This document shows positions 50,201 to 63,635 of a DNA stretch of 64,000 bases, one piece after another. A model generated the notes under the pieces. The model was not told where the DNA came from. It saw only the letters and a list, made by a program, of their open reading frames with translations, and searched no databases. The first letter of the stretch is position 1; each line of letters starts with the position of its first letter. Source of the DNA: Lithospermum erythrorhizon (taxonomy: Eukaryota; Streptophyta; Magnoliopsida; Boraginales; Boraginaceae); assembly GCA_019722365.1 (NCBI GenBank), contig JADFUC010002358.1, positions 682,001 through 746,000 of the forward strand, written 5' to 3'. The translations under genes were made by a program, and so were the position numbers.

Positions 50201-52205
50201 TGACGAAAATAATTAATCATTATCACTAACATATATAAAAGTGTGAATGAGGATTGTGTTATTTCCCTTTTCACATTATTAATTATTAAATTATTCTTCA
50301 TCTGAAATCAAAATTTGAGGAGTTTTAATGAGATTAACTATTACTCCTCCATTTTTTATTTGACGGTTTAAATTTATGTCGGTATAATTTTGATTATCAA
50401 TTATTCTTAAACTATATGTTCAAAATGATAAGAAAATAATATTATGAAACTATTTTCAAAGGCAGAATCCAGCAAATATAACTTTTTATATTTATTATTA
50501 AAATAATAAGTAATTAATAATTAAGTTCGCCTTGATATATAAAAGCGTCGAATAAAAAGAAATAAGAGAATGATAAAATATTAAATCGTACTTTATACTT
50601 CATTATGCGTAATATTATTGTCAATGGAAGGAATCATCATTGTCACGGTTTGAGGATGATAAATCATATACATTGGCATATATATACTTTATAATTACAT
50701 GTAGATGCATCCTCTTTTTTAATTAAGCTTTGTTGTTTATTTATCAGCTCCGATTAAATGTTTAATTATTGAATGTATGCGTTGAATAGCACTTAATTAT
50801 TTTCTTCCGATTTTACGTAATATAACTTTAAATGATTGATTCGTAAGAATAGCCATCCATATATATATATTATATATTATTAATTTATTACTCCTTCAAC
50901 AATATGATTTTCTCATTATATGTCATTTTCAATTTTTAATAATTTGTGTTTGTTAAATAATAATATGTTTCATGTAGAACTATTGTTGTTATTATTATTA
51001 TAATAGGTGTTAGTTAAATAATCATATTTTTTTGTAGAATTATTATTATTATTTATTATTATGTAGAATTATTATTATTATTATATGGAAGCGAAAGCGC
51101 GGATCGCGTATATGTTCTTGAGTATTAAAGTATGATCGAAACATGTTTTAAAAATTATTTCTTATTTTCGTTAAATTAATCATTAATTAAATTTTGTTAA
51201 GTGTGTCATGCGTGACATGGGCATGACATTGTTTGAGAAAACTAATTGTAACACCCCAACGAAACCTTCAACTCCTCGTTACCGCTCCTACCCCACTTAT
51301 CCATCATCCCATAAGCATTAATTTTCCACCAATTACCGAAAACACAAAGTGAAATTTACACGAGGCTGGCCAACCTTATCAAAAGAAGAAGGGCTGAGAA
51401 ATTTGAATATAGATAGAAGATCGATCGAGGTAATATATGAAAGAAATTCTAATTTGAAATGCCTTTTTTAATACAGTATCTTGTTGGGGAATGATTAGTC
51501 AGCAACTTATTAGTTCTGCGCTTTATTATAAGGTTTTTGATTTTACCAACCGAATATTGATACTTAGTATTTAAAGAATTAAATCTTTTATCTTTCGGTT
51601 TGTTACATCAAAATTTATTTAAAATCGAAAGTGGAGTAATGAAGTTGCTCGTTTATGGAATGAAAAAATAAAAGCGCTTCGTATGTGATCCAAGGTAGAC
51701 ACTATGGCGAGTTATATGTGCGAATCGTTGATAAGTGGCGCATTCGTTGATTAAGAACTTCCACATCTATTATAATATATCGAAATTTATTTATTTATAA
51801 TCAATTGATTTTAATATGAATTCATACATTAACTCTTGACAAATACATCATCAAAATTTATGGAGTCTTGAGTAGCCTGAATTTACCAAATTATTAATAA
51901 TTTAGAAAAGGAAAATGTAACAAACTAAACAGAATGTATGGAACACTATCATTTTAGGCTTAAATTGTAATTGATACTCAGGGATAAGAAGTAAAATCCC
52001 TCTGTTTTTTCCATTGATTCCGATTGAAATGATTGAGGAAAAAAACAGAACACAAAATACTAGTGGAAACCAAGAAGGAAGTGGAACAATATCCTTGTGG
52101 ATTTAATTCCATTAATCTTTATTAGACAACCATTTTCTTGGTCTCTTCCTAATTAAAACCACAATCATAGCAGCAGAAAGCTTCTAGAATATCTAGTTGA
52201 ATGAA
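47261..52205. other. Long AT-rich intergenic stretch
   Basis: I see no gene, RNA or bounded mobile element. Only short chance frames occur. The last part, next to 52211, should contain the SOFL 3' UTR. Confidence 0.4.
50975..51085 (+). repeat. Interrupted (ATT)n microsatellite
   Basis: TTATTATTATT runs occur near 50988, 51042 and 51068, separated by imperfect copies that share GTAGAATTATT, so the tract has expanded both by triplets and by a longer unit. Confidence 0.65.
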
Positions 52206-52210
52206 TGACA

Positions 52211-53274
52211 TCACCATCTCTTCTCTTCATACCACCTGTTATCAATGAGATCAATAATGTCAGGATTAAACATGAACATTAATTAAAAAAATATTTGAGA
52301 ATACTTTTCAAGAATAGTTTAAAAGGTGATCTAGTACAAGTTGCATAGAAACTTAACTGGTCATGCTGCTGATGATTTCCAGCTGGTGATATAGAAGGAT
52401 AATAAATACCGTAATGCTCTGGGTAGGTAGATCCTCCCTGTATGACCATATAAACTGTTACTTATAAGTAATTCTTGAGTTTATTTTCCTAGATAAATAA
52501 AGTATATATGTAATTCTTGAGTTTATTTGCTACAGGTGATTGCTTCAAACTTAGTTCATTAATGGAAACTAATTTTTAGAGGTACTTGAAGGTAAAATGA
52601 TGTAGTTCGTATATATATTAACTATGATGTTGACACTCCAAAAATAGAACGTTCATTACAAATGAAAAAACAGAAATGAATACGATGTAGCACCTGAAAG
52701 TGAGTTGTTGAGTGGCCTTGTGAGAAATCTAACATACTCGGCCTGGAAGCTTGGTAGTTTATTGCATTGTTCTGCAAAAAACAAGAGAATCAATAAGACA
52801 ATGTAATTGAGTTAGAAGATTTGGGACATTATATTAAGCTAAAGTGAATATTAATTATCTTACGTTGGAGAAGTCCAAAAGAGGAGAGCTAGCAGTATCA
52901 TCAAGCAAAGAAGGTTGTTTCTGAATCTTGTTTCTTTGAGGTTCTCTCTCTTTGTCTCTTTTTCCACTCTTTTTAGGCAATGCAGCTCCTTGACTTATGG
53001 TGGGGCTGTAATATTCATGTTCGTGGACATGTGGAGGTCCTGATTCATGTTCATGGACATGTGGGGGTCCTGAAGATGCATCAGAAACCATGGACAAGTC
53101 TTCTTCTTCTTCTTCTTCTTTCATTTTCATATTGCCCTTTTCAAGAAACTCATTATTATCATTGTTCCCTATATAATTATAAGTTGAGATGTATGAGTTC
53201 TCTAAGTATGAAGTCCACCCTGATTCACATCCAGAACTGCTGCATTCTGAAGGTGCAAGAATACAATTATTCAT
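52211..53274 (-). CDS. SOFL5: SOB FIVE-LIKE protein (SOFL5-like), 197 aa
   Basis: SOFL proteins are small plant-specific proteins linked to cytokinin levels and growth in Arabidopsis. Four coding exons join in frame: 53274-52864, 52771-52694, 52437-52358 and 52235-52211. Both family motifs are present: domain A, CSSSGCESGWTSYL (residues 11-24), and domain B, DLSMVSDASSGPPH (59-72), preceded by a run of six Glu. After domain B the unit SGPPHVHEHE is repeated perfectly (68-77, 78-87). Next come a basic stretch (KKSGKRDKEREPQRNKIQK), SLLDDTASSPLLDFS, a second LDFSQGHSTTHFQ motif typical of the SOFL5/6 subgroup, and a C-terminus ending EEKRW. The exon 3 donor is GTTAAG, a weaker site. The exact subgroup is inferred; family membership is secure. 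Confidence 0.9.
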
Positions 53275-53360
53275 CTTGAACTTATCTAGCTAGGTATCAA
53301 CTAAATAACAAAGTAGGAAAGGGGTTGCTTTTTGGGTTGGTTTAAGCTTTGTTGATGGAG

Positions 53361-53369
53361 TATATATAG
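53361..53369 (-). promoter_or_regulatory. TATA box of the SOFL gene
   Basis: CTATATATA on the minus strand lies about 90 bp upstream of the ATG at 53274, a normal spacing for a plant TATA box with a short leader. Confidence 0.5.
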
Positions 53370-53379
53370 GTAGAGGATA

Positions 53380-54105
53380 TGCAGGTAGGTAGAAAATGAA
53401 ATGACTTTGGTTGGAATCTCCCTTAATCCTGAACACTTTGAGGGGGCAAAGCTCTGTATTAATTAGTAGTGTGTAGACCAAAATGTAGGGTAGAGGAGAA
53501 TGAGAAGAAAGAGGATAAAAACAAAAGAGAATGAGGTCTCAAATCTTAGACCTGTTATTTTGTCCTCAGTATGTACTCTTTGTGCATCTATTTGAATGAA
53601 TAAAAAAAGCCAGTTGGCTTAGAGAAAGGGCTTTGGCCTTTGTAGATAGAAAGTGGTCATCATGTAACATTCTGTAATGTTGTTTATGTAACTATAATGT
53701 TCATAATTTCAAAATTATGTAACTATATTCAGATTTCATCAATAATTGCAGCAGTAATATCTAGATAGTTCATTAGTTCTCTATCTGGAGCAATAAGTTG
53801 CAAAAAATTATTGAACAATTTTCTTGTAAAGAATGAATCCTCACTGCCTGAAAGACCATTTCGTGTGTTATTTAACTTATTATGCATAAGCTCTGTAAAA
53901 CAGTAAATTATTACGGAGTATTTAGTAAAAAATCTAATCTAGAGCCACATGCTGCGTGCCAGTAGTTTGAGTCCAAATTAGAATCTTAAGGTTGAAGTTT
54001 TAGGGTAAATCTTAACATCATTAAATCTTCTTTTGCTCACTTGATTGTTTCTTTAACCCCCCTAACATGAATTTTGGTTACTATCAGTTAAAAATAATAA
54101 TGTAT
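53380..54105. other. SOFL upstream region
   Basis: AT-rich, no gene. Contains one ATTACGGAGTATT motif near 53910, part of the dispersed ACTCCGTA set. Confidence 0.4.
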
Positions 54106-54109
54106 CTAA

Positions 54110-54967
54110 TGTAGGGAATTAATAGAAAATATGGAATTATAACACAAAACTTTACACAAGAACAACAACAATGTATTCCATAATGACATAACAAATCCTA
54201 GAATTAACATAAAACGAAACCGCATCGCTCACGCCGACGCTTCCATAAAAACGTATTCGACCTCTTCCTTCTAAGGTTTCTAACAAATAGAGGTGATTGT
54301 TTCTCAGATAAAATGATTCCCCACGATTGACTTCAAAGACTAAATGGGAATCCGCCTGATCTAACCACGAATCTTAACTCAGAAGATCACCCACAAAGAA
54401 AAGGAAAAAGAGAAGATGGGAGCTCTCTGGTTGTTTTTTTGTATTTCTCGTGTGTGTTGCTTCGATTTCGTGGAGATCCGATGGACGACATAGGCAAACC
54501 AAAAGTTTTCTCTCGCATTAAAGTGTGCACTAAACACCCTTAATGAGCAGATAAAACGTTTGTAACAGTCAAATGCACTTAACACAATTGATTGTCCAAT
54601 CTGTAATAGCTCTTTTGAATTTTCAAATGCAAAACCGAGCTTGACCGGGAGCAAAAGGTGGCTCGCACGACCCCCCCTCTTCGAATCGCATTCAGAAATG
54701 TGTCGCGCACACGCACTGATCCACGCTGGTACCTCATTTTCACGGATTTGCACCTCCTCCTCTCGGCGCGCGAGGAGTTTCGCATAAGAGATTCAATCAA
54801 TTTACTGCTCCACAACCACCTCTACTTATTGCCGGTGATTCTCACACTCTACTCCTATGTGGGACTTTGACAAAATCCAAACTTTATCATTTTCATCTCA
54901 AGTTTGCACACCACCATTAACACACAATGACTTGCAAATTTTGAATTCACACTCACATTATCCAACA
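54110..54967 (-). repeat. 3' LTR of the minus-strand Copia element
   Basis: Starts TGTTGGATAATGTGAG on the minus strand directly after the purine run GTGGGGGA. Its far end (54110-54570) matches 60157-60560 over about 400 bp, for example ATATGGAATTATAACACAAA and GCAGATAAA. The full LTR is about 860 bp. Confidence 0.75.
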
Positions 54968-56555
54968 TCCCCCACATGAATCAAAATTTGTATTCAAACA
55001 AAATCATAACTCAAAAAACCAATATCCCCCATTGGATATAAATTTGAAAAGATTTTGACTCGGAGAATCTACCATAAAGAACAACGACCCATTCCCTCGC
55101 ATATGATAGGTAAAAGGCCATGGCTCGAATCTTCCCCTCATATTGCTTACATTCTCTAACAGACATAAGTAGACGCGATGCTTTGGAACTAATCTCTTTG
55201 ATAGTAAATAATGGATACTTTACACAGTCTCGATCCGACTAGTATCGCTTCACTATCGTGTCCGTTAGGCTCGACACATACCGGGTTCTCGAGTTGTCGC
55301 CAAGAATGCACCATCCGGACATTTCTCTCTAAAATGACTTTACTTTAGCCTTTCACATAGGCGACTTCATATTCTTTTGAGTAACTTGCACTACTTCTTC
55401 TCAAGATTCTAAAGTCATTAAAAGCATAGATTAACCTTTATCCCCGTGGGTATTATCAAGCTATCTAGGAATAGGTGGAAAACCCCCTAATGTGCTGATC
55501 TACTTTATGCAATATGAGCCAGCTTGTCCTCGAACCCGAATCTCGGGGATCTCCGTAGCTCCGCCAACTGTGTAGGTCATTACTCATTCGCATTTTTCTC
55601 AAGGACTTTCAATCCGCCTCTTTTCGATGAATTCTCAACTAATTCTTTTCTTAACTCCTCGTCGGGCCGGATCCGCAATGTTATCCTTTGATCTTACATG
55701 ATCAATATCGATAACTCCAGTTGGGAGTAACTATCTAATGGTATTATGTCGTCGACGAATGTGTCTCGACTTACCATTATATAAGTGGTTACGATCCCTC
55801 CCAATTGCAGACTCGTTGTCACAGTATATGCAAATTGAGCGCAGTTTTTCCCACCCGAATGTCCTCAAGGAATTACCTAACTATTCTGGGCTTTCCCCAC
55901 ACTTGTCTAAGTAACGAACTCAAACTCCATCGTGGATCCGGCAATAGCGCTTGTTTTGGTGGGACTTCATGACACAGCCTACACCACCTAAAGTGAATAC
56001 ATATCCACTAGTAGCCATCAATCACCAAGATAGATCCAATTTGCATCCGTATTCCTGGCACACCCGGGATAACGCTGTGATAGCGCAACCCGCAATTCGA
56101 GTACGTCTTCAAGTACTTAAGTACTCACACCATAGCTTCCCAATGATAGCTACCGGATTACTCGTGATATCTGACTAATTTGCTTATCAATAAGCTATAT
56201 CCGGGTTCAGTACAACCTTACTTCAAGGCCACGAGACTTACAATCCTTTGAGAGTACCGTTGAGATACACTTTCCCTTTATTCTTCAGTGAGGTATCTAT
56301 GTTCATCCACTACGCTTGTACATATACTCCCAAATCATCTTGGCAAAATTTTCCAAGAATCTTATCAACATAGCGATTGCTAATACTAGACCGTCAGGAG
56401 TTCGCACAATACCGACTCCCAAAATTACATCTGCTTGTCCCATGTCCTTCATGTCAAACTTGGAGTTAACATGTCTTTGGTAGATTGAATCATCTTTTGA
56501 TTACTACCAACAATGAGCATGCCATCCACATACAAGTGGATTTTACATAAACACA

Positions 56556-57490
56556 CTTTGATTTCTATAATTATGTCCGTTGCGACAATTGTTGTAACAA
56601 TTCATTTACCAGTTTTAGTTAAATGAGATTACTCAAACTAAGTGTTCAATAAATAGTAATTGTAAATTACTAAATAGGAACTCACGATGATATCAGGGTT
56701 ATGCCAGATTCTTAGATCTTATGCATAATCGTTTATAATAATACTAACGATCAATTATATTATTATACAACTAATATTATCCGAGCCCAAAAGGTTACAC
56801 ACATGAGTGATCGCTAATCTTATTTCATGTATGAAATTAAATCGTGATTGTCTGGGAGTTGATTAAAATCAAAGAGATACTCCATCGAGAGTTTTACCTG
56901 GAGCAATGTAAAATACAATTGGATTTGAAATCGAATCAATTAACTTTTCTAGCTCAATCGACGATTTAATGCTATAAGCTCATTAGTGACTTGATAGTTA
57001 CTCACTCGTTAGTATTCAATTAGTTAACGGTTTTAACGAGTTGGCTCATTGGTTAACGAGTCGAGCTATTCGGTTAAATAAGTGAATAGCTATATAAGAT
57101 ATTTACAAAATGAATAACCCGAGACATTTTTCATCTTCCTTCTCTCCCAAAGCCGCCGCCCCTCTCCTCTTCCATAGCCACCGAGTCAAGCTTTTTGACT
57201 CAATTTACCCTCCATTGATCTCGTGATTCTAGCACAATCGCGTGGTTCAACCGCCTCGTGTGACTCAATTTGAGGCATCTACTGCTATGGTGCTAAAAGC
57301 CACGGAATTCAAACGAAGCTTCAGCAGAGAATAGCTGGTGAATTCCGTTGCATCAAGTACTGATTTATAATACACATATATGTATATATGTATTTTATTG
57401 CAATTCGCTTATATACATTTATTCATCTTGGTTGCATTTGTTTATGTTTTAAATATGAACCAGTTGCATATTTTTCCATCACATATATGT
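56556..57490 (+). mobile_element. LTR of family A, copy 3, nested in the Copia element
   Basis: Matches the LTR at 42161 from about its 17th base (TTTGATTTCTATAATTATG) to its end region (ATCTTGGTTGCATTTG, then TTTT and TTCCATCACA-like text), in the opposite orientation to the host element. It has a TATA-like CTATATAAG near 57082 and the shared GAGTCAAGCTTTTTGACTC. Host sequence resumes near 57500 in the Arg/Glu-rich segment that normally precedes reverse transcriptase, so the N-terminal part of that domain is missing at the insertion. Confidence 0.7.
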
Positions 57491-60156
57491 TACAAAAATC
57501 GGGGACCAAACGACCGAGACGTGCCTCTTTATTACGCCGAGGTTCTTCATCCTCAACTTCCTTTTCTTGACTATCTATGCCTCGCAGATCGAGCACTACC
57601 GTCAGTTCCGTGTCCTCTGGGATGTGGAAGCACCTTCGCTAGATTTCATCGAAAGCATGTTTGAAGAACGTGGCATTACGTGACTCCTAATATTATATTC
57701 TTTATTCACTGCAGTTATCACTCTTATGAACAGCAAAACCGATATGCATTACTATCGCGAGCATATCCAATAAAAATTACATCAACTCGCTTTAGGACCA
57801 ATAGTCACCTACTTGTGAGTGAGTACTACGATCTTTCGCCAAACACCCCTACACCAAAGATATTTTTTTCTTGTAGTCGTGAGCTCTACCTTTGAACAAT
57901 TCAAACGGGGTCTTATCCTCATCTTTGCGAGGAATTTTGTTCAACAGGTAGTTAGTTGTAAGGATTGCTTCCCCCCACATTCCTTGAGGTAAGCCTGAAC
58001 TTATCAACAAGGATGATTGATTTTTCCTTCAAAGAATCCCAGATTATATCGAGAGAATATTGGCTGGGTCACTTCGTGAACAATACCACGCTCATCACAA
58101 AATTGACCAAATGGTGGATGAGATTGACCTTATCACTTCAAGACCGCTTTTATCTTTTCTCAAGTTGATTCTCAACTTTTTTTATAAAGAAAGAAACTTA
58201 TCTATCGCTTCATTATTACTTTTCATCAAGTATACATAGCAAAAAACTTTATGAATCATCTACAAAGGTGATAAAATACTCATTTCCACCTTTGATCGAA
58301 TCGGCTCATATCATAGACGCCACGTGAATAAGATCGAGAGGCTTATTATTTCTAACCATCATGGAATGCTGCTTCGCCGATTTTGCTTCAACACATGTTT
58401 CACACTTGTAATTCTTATCGATAAATTCATTAGGTATGTGATTCAACTTCATCATTCTTACAAAGAATTAGAGTTCACATGACCTAACCTACTATGCCAT
58501 AAATTAGAATACTCACAAACATAAGCAACATTCGTTTTATTCATCTTATTCGTAACCATTACATTCATTTTGAAAAGCATCTAACACATAGCCTTTTCCC
58601 ACAAAACATGCCCGACTTAGAGAAAGACAATCTTATCGCATTCAATTACAAGTCTGGGCCATTCTGCTAAGTTAAGAACCGTATACGCGTTCTTTCTTAA
58701 GTTCTAGGACATACAAAACATTCTTCAAAATGACTTCCTTCCGAAGTCATCTTCAAAGACCACATTTCCCTTCTCCTTCAACGCCGGGAGGCCTGCCATT
58801 ATTTCATGTACATCTTTTCACCATTCGCTGGCTTTGAAGTAGCAGTGATCTTTGACCGAACGAACATACCTAGTAGCACCAGTATCGATCCACCACTCTT
58901 GTGGGTTAGTTCCCACAAAGTTCACCTCAGAAATCATAACCGATAAGTTGATCTCGTCTCATTGGGACGACATTCTACGCTTCTCCTTATCATATTTCCT
59001 CTTGGGTTGTTTACACTCGAAGGACTTATAACCTCTTTTGTTACAATTGTAACATACCCCATCAAACGCGTTGAAAGAATTCTCATGAGAAGTCGAACCA
59101 CTTTTCTTGAACCTGCTCCCACACATGTAAGCAAAATCATTCTTCTTCTTCCTTAAGTCCTCGGCTACACTCCAAATTCCACAACATCGCCTTAGACTCC
59201 CCACGCAGGAGTCGGGATAACACTCACAATCCCAAATTTTCCTATTGCCTTCTTCAATCCTCAAAATGAACGACAATTGCAACAAGTTCATATCCTTTCG
59301 CTGCGGCTTCAAATAATTCTTCTGAAGTCTTTCCAGATGGTGGCAATTTCTTGATTATGGCCGCAACCTTGAACATTTTGTTCAATACCATGCCTTCAAT
59401 CCCAGTTTTCCGTGGAAGACTACCTCCAATTTCGAAACCGATCCTCCAATCGCATTTGTCATCCAATTATTTTATAATCCGTAAATTTACCCACAATAAA
59501 TTGAACCCGCATTCGAGTCTTATACTGAATCCTCAAGTTCAAGGCCCCAACATTTCTTTTTTCAGAAGAAGATATGTTTAATATACTCTATACAAATCAT
59601 CCGACAAATAAGTCAAAAGATAATTCCAACTTAAATAATCGGAATGCCGCTAGGCCTCAACCGCGCTAAACTCCACACACCATTATCCTGAACCGTAGGA
59701 GGTTCCTCAACCAAGAACCGTTGCAAGTTCAAGGTCGTGAGATAGAACATCATGTGTTCTCTTTCCACCTTTGAAATTCCTCGACCGAAAACAAAGAGGC
59801 TTTGGTTGATCATTTTTTCTCGCATCACTGCAACCGACGGAGGCCGAGGGGCAAGCCGACCGGTCAGCAAAAGCTGCGTAACCACCTGCAAACACCACCG
59901 TGAGGCAACAACCCTGTGAACAACCGCGGAAGCAGAATGCTTGGCAAGTGAGGGAACACAGGAGGAAGCCACAGAACTCCCGGATCTAACGCCTAACATT
60001 CTCGACAATAAAACCATCCGTAACACCTCCACCGAATTAATCGGAGGAACCATCCGATCATCACTTACACTACCATAGAAGTATCAACATCGACTCATCA
60101 TAAAAGTATCGTGTGCCTCTAAAGCAACTGCTTTAAAGCTTCTGTAAGCGAACTAA

Positions 60157-60580
60157 TGTAAAATATGGAACTATAACACAAACTTTACACAAGCACAATA
60201 ACAATGTATTCATACGATTACAACAAATTCTCGAACAACATAAAAGCCAAACCTGACTGCTCACGTTGGGACGCTTCCTTAAACCAGATTCGACTTGTCT
60301 TGGTAGCCGGAACAGAGGTGATCGGCTTCCCGCATAACGATCTCACGATCGACTTCACAAAGACTAATAACTGCCGACCTAACCGCGAACTAACTTCAGA
60401 GTATCACCCGACAAAAAGCAAAAGGAAAAAGAGCAGAATCTTTGTTTCCTCATTGCTTTTTTTGTTTCCATGATGCTCTGATTTATGAGAGTCACGGATG
60501 ATTAAGGTGCCAAATAAACATTTTTGCATTACATACCTAAATACCCTTAATCTAGCAGATAAACGAGTTTAGTTTAGTTT
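60157..60580 (-). repeat. Truncated 5' LTR of the minus-strand Copia element
   Basis: Matches the complete LTR at 54110-54570, from TGTAAAATATGG to CCCTTAATCTAGCAGATAAA, then the similarity stops near 60575. About half of the LTR is lost, so no target-site duplication can be checked. Confidence 0.65.
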
Positions 60581-63389
60581 GGTTACTAGTCAGCATTTTT
60601 TGCAACAATTACAAAAGTTTCATACATTTTATGAAAAAACTGAGGTTACATACTTACATCAGAAAAATCTTGTGATATGGTACAAATTACATTGCAAACG
60701 TGATGACAGAGTAAGAAATAGAGAAGGGAACCACAACGGATTGTTCACATGCTGGACAGGCAGGCACAGTGTACCTCTTCCATAGTATTTGGACACCTTG
60801 TTGCTATCCCCCAAAGATCTCTAGTACATATATTATGATGCTCATCATCTTCTCTTATATGTTCATCTTCATCCATCTTCCATCAAGCCAAGTCACACAA
60901 AGGACAATTTCCCTTATTTGACCTGCATTATTATTTCTAGTCCCATGCACCCTGTTTGTTTGATGGAAATTTAGAGAAGAACAAAACAATAACATTCCTG
61001 AATAATTCGATCTTAATAGCTTTCCCGACTCTGGGTGCAGAATTATGACGAAGAGACAATCGTAGTCATATGATAAATACGGGGCGTTATTTTAATCGAT
61101 TCAAGAAATGTTTTAAATACTATTTAAAGATTTCCTCCAATCTATTTTAATCGAATGTTTCACATATCGAGATAAATCATTGATTTTTAATTACTCTTTA
61201 ATTAAATTACTAAAAAATTTAATAAATTAATATTAGCGAAAGATTTTAAAAACGAATCGAACGACATACATTTTGTTTTAGAATAATGAATAATTAATAA
61301 TCACACAAAGCTCAATTTCAAAAAGCTCAAACGACAATTATGATTTATGAAGACTACACAATAAATAAGAAGTGTGTGTGAGTACATGACTTGAATGGAA
61401 ATATTTTAATTTATTTTATTATATTCAAGCAGACGAAACGAATTTATGAAAATGAATGTAAAGTCTTTGATTTCATAGGAAATGAAAATAATAAAGAAGA
61501 ACAAATTCCTAATATATAAAATTTGCTTGGATTTAATCTTAATTCATAATTGGATAATTATATATTTTACGATTTTAATCATGTCTATTTCCTTCCAAAC
61601 AGAATTGTTAAAAATATATATATGCATTGCTCCATCTAAATCGTAGTTATTGTACCGACGTGTGCTGGACCCATTGTCACAAATTCACAATCCCACCAAT
61701 TATAAAGGAAGTAGTCATATTCATTTTGACAAAATTCTCAATTTACAATATCCCCACGTATGAACTACCATACTTGTAACTTTTAAGAATAGTTTACCCT
61801 CCCAACCCATGTGTTTTTTAAGAAAAAATCGATTCTTATCATTAAGAGTTGGATTCCAACTTAATTTTGAATAACATTAGGAATAGTACCAGTCAATAAG
61901 CTAACATAAATGGTTATACGAGATGAGGCGACTTATTTCGATTTCATTATTAATTTGAAACATGAAACATTTCATATCTTGAAATACAACTATTTAGTGA
62001 GATATAAATTAGTTATTATTCATTATTATGATGAAACTGATATCGTCAGAGGGATCAAGTTGAAACCTATTGTAGCAAAATATAATGTATCCTAGCTACT
62101 ACCCATCTCTTATCTGGGAAGAGTTAATGTTACTTTTGAACTTGCACAATAAAAGCCAAGGAGCCCCATTCTCCAAGACTCCAATGAAAGGACTATGAAG
62201 AACATGTATGTTTACAGTTTACATGTGGCACATGGATTGTTTTTCTTCAATTTGATGCAACCTTGTAATGAGAAGAAAATCCATTAACAGAAAAACAACA
62301 AAGATTACAATATTTACATCAGTATATGACCTTGTCATATACATCTGTAACTATGCTTTCGGCTCATCATCAGTAGTACTAATCTAATATAATGTCGTAC
62401 TACTTAATTTTACTATTTTATTTTTTGCCTCTTCATTTCTTAACGAGTTAATGTTAATTAGTTGAATCATGATAAATACAATATATTTTCTGCTATAATT
62501 TCTATCCCAAAATAGATCTGCCATTGTATTCAGTTAATGGGTGTACTAATACCCGCGGCCGCACCCCACAACATCATGCCTATTTCAACGTGAATTGTGT
62601 TTATTCTCTTTTTACATTATTAATTACTATATTATCTTTATTATAATATTTTTATATTGGTATAAAATATGTTTCTACAAATTTACCGATTTGGTCCCAA
62701 ATAGCGGGTCGAGTAATGGCTTTTTACCCTTAAATCAAGAAAAAGCTTACAAAACGATTCCTAAATTACCACAAAATGTGTACCTAATTTCCGCAAAAAA
62801 AAATCTATAATAATTCAAACATGGAGTTTTTTTTTAAAGAGATTTTATTAATATTGAAATCCAGAATACAACTATTTACATAAGTATAGCCATATTAAAG
62901 CCCCAATCAATGCATATACCCCAATTGCTCCTGCTCCTATTTCTAACTACATGTTTCTAGCTCCCAACTCTACTACGAATGTCAATAACACATTTGGCAA
63001 ACATGAAGTTATCTTCTCTCTTATAGTATGTGTAAAAGTTTACTACTTTTATATGTATATTAATTACCATTTGTTCATTATCAATATTTTGGTCCAATTA
63101 TATAAAAAGTACTCAACATCTTTACTTCAATGTATAAAAGTTGCTCGATATAATAATCGCTTTTAATTTTTTTTATTATTATAACAATAATTAAATTCCA
63201 TTTTCATGCAATAAATTAGTTCATACTCCATACTAAATTTTTCAGACAGAATTATTAAATTATAAATTAAAAATTATTTTCAAATCCAAAAAATTACTAT
63301 TAAAGAATATATATCTAAATTATTATGTCATATTTTATATTACATTACAACAATTGAAATTAAAAAAATGTCAGGTTTCATATTTAATA
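60581..63389. other. AT-rich intergenic DNA
   Basis: No gene or bounded element is visible. A NotI-like GCGGCCGC occurs near 62554, isolated and without meaning that I can see. Confidence 0.4.
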
Positions 63390-63633
63390 CTCCCTCCATC
63401 CCCAATAGATTGTCAAGGTTTAAATTTAGATTTTTCACATATTAAATGTTACATTCAAATATTTTTATTTATGTTGTATAATATTTGGTAAAAATTATCA
63501 AATAATAATATTTTCAATGTACTTTAATATTGATATTAAATTTTATCAAAATCATGTTTATCAATAAAGGGGTAAAATTTTGTCAATTTGGAGCACTTAA
63601 ATCAAGCATGACAATCATTTAGTATGGAGGGAG
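63390..63633. mobile_element. Stowaway-type MITE
   Basis: Starts CTCCCTCCATCCCC and ends with the inverted GTATGGAGGGAG, flanked on both sides by TA (63388-63389 and 63634-63635). The inner ends also pair: AGATTGTCAAG on the left against ATGATTGTCATGC on the reversed right. 244 bp, AT-rich, no coding. CTCCCTCC ends with TA target duplication are the hallmark of Stowaway (Tc1/mariner-derived) elements. Confidence 0.75.
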
Positions 63634-63635
63634 TA

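Larger units (their letters stand above)
54110..60580 (-). mobile_element. Decayed Ty1/Copia retrotransposon with both LTRs
   Basis: Reading on the minus strand, right to left: a truncated 5' LTR (60580-60157), a primer-binding-like stretch resembling the initiator tRNA-Met complement just inside it, gag with FYLTTLNLQRFL (near 59725), a nucleocapsid knuckle CYNCNKRGYKSFEC (59054-59013; the zinc-binding His is Tyr), protease WWIDTGAT (motif kept, about 58892-58872), integrase-like debris, an interrupted reverse transcriptase with LYVDGMLIVGSN (56535-56500; YVDD changed to YVDG), RNase H with IYCDNESAI (near 55820), polypurine GTGGGGGA, and the 3' LTR (54967-54110). Many stops and frameshifts make it inactive. 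An LTR of family A interrupts it. Confidence 0.85.

Noticed and set aside
52980..53279. 99-codon plus-strand frame
   Set aside because: Antisense shadow of SOFL exon 1.
54379..54870. Open frames on both strands in the Copia LTR
   Set aside because: They lie inside an LTR and share no similarity with proteins that I recognise.
59631..60053. Possible independent minus-strand gene
   Set aside because: The FYLTTLNL segment shows it is the gag part of the Copia element.
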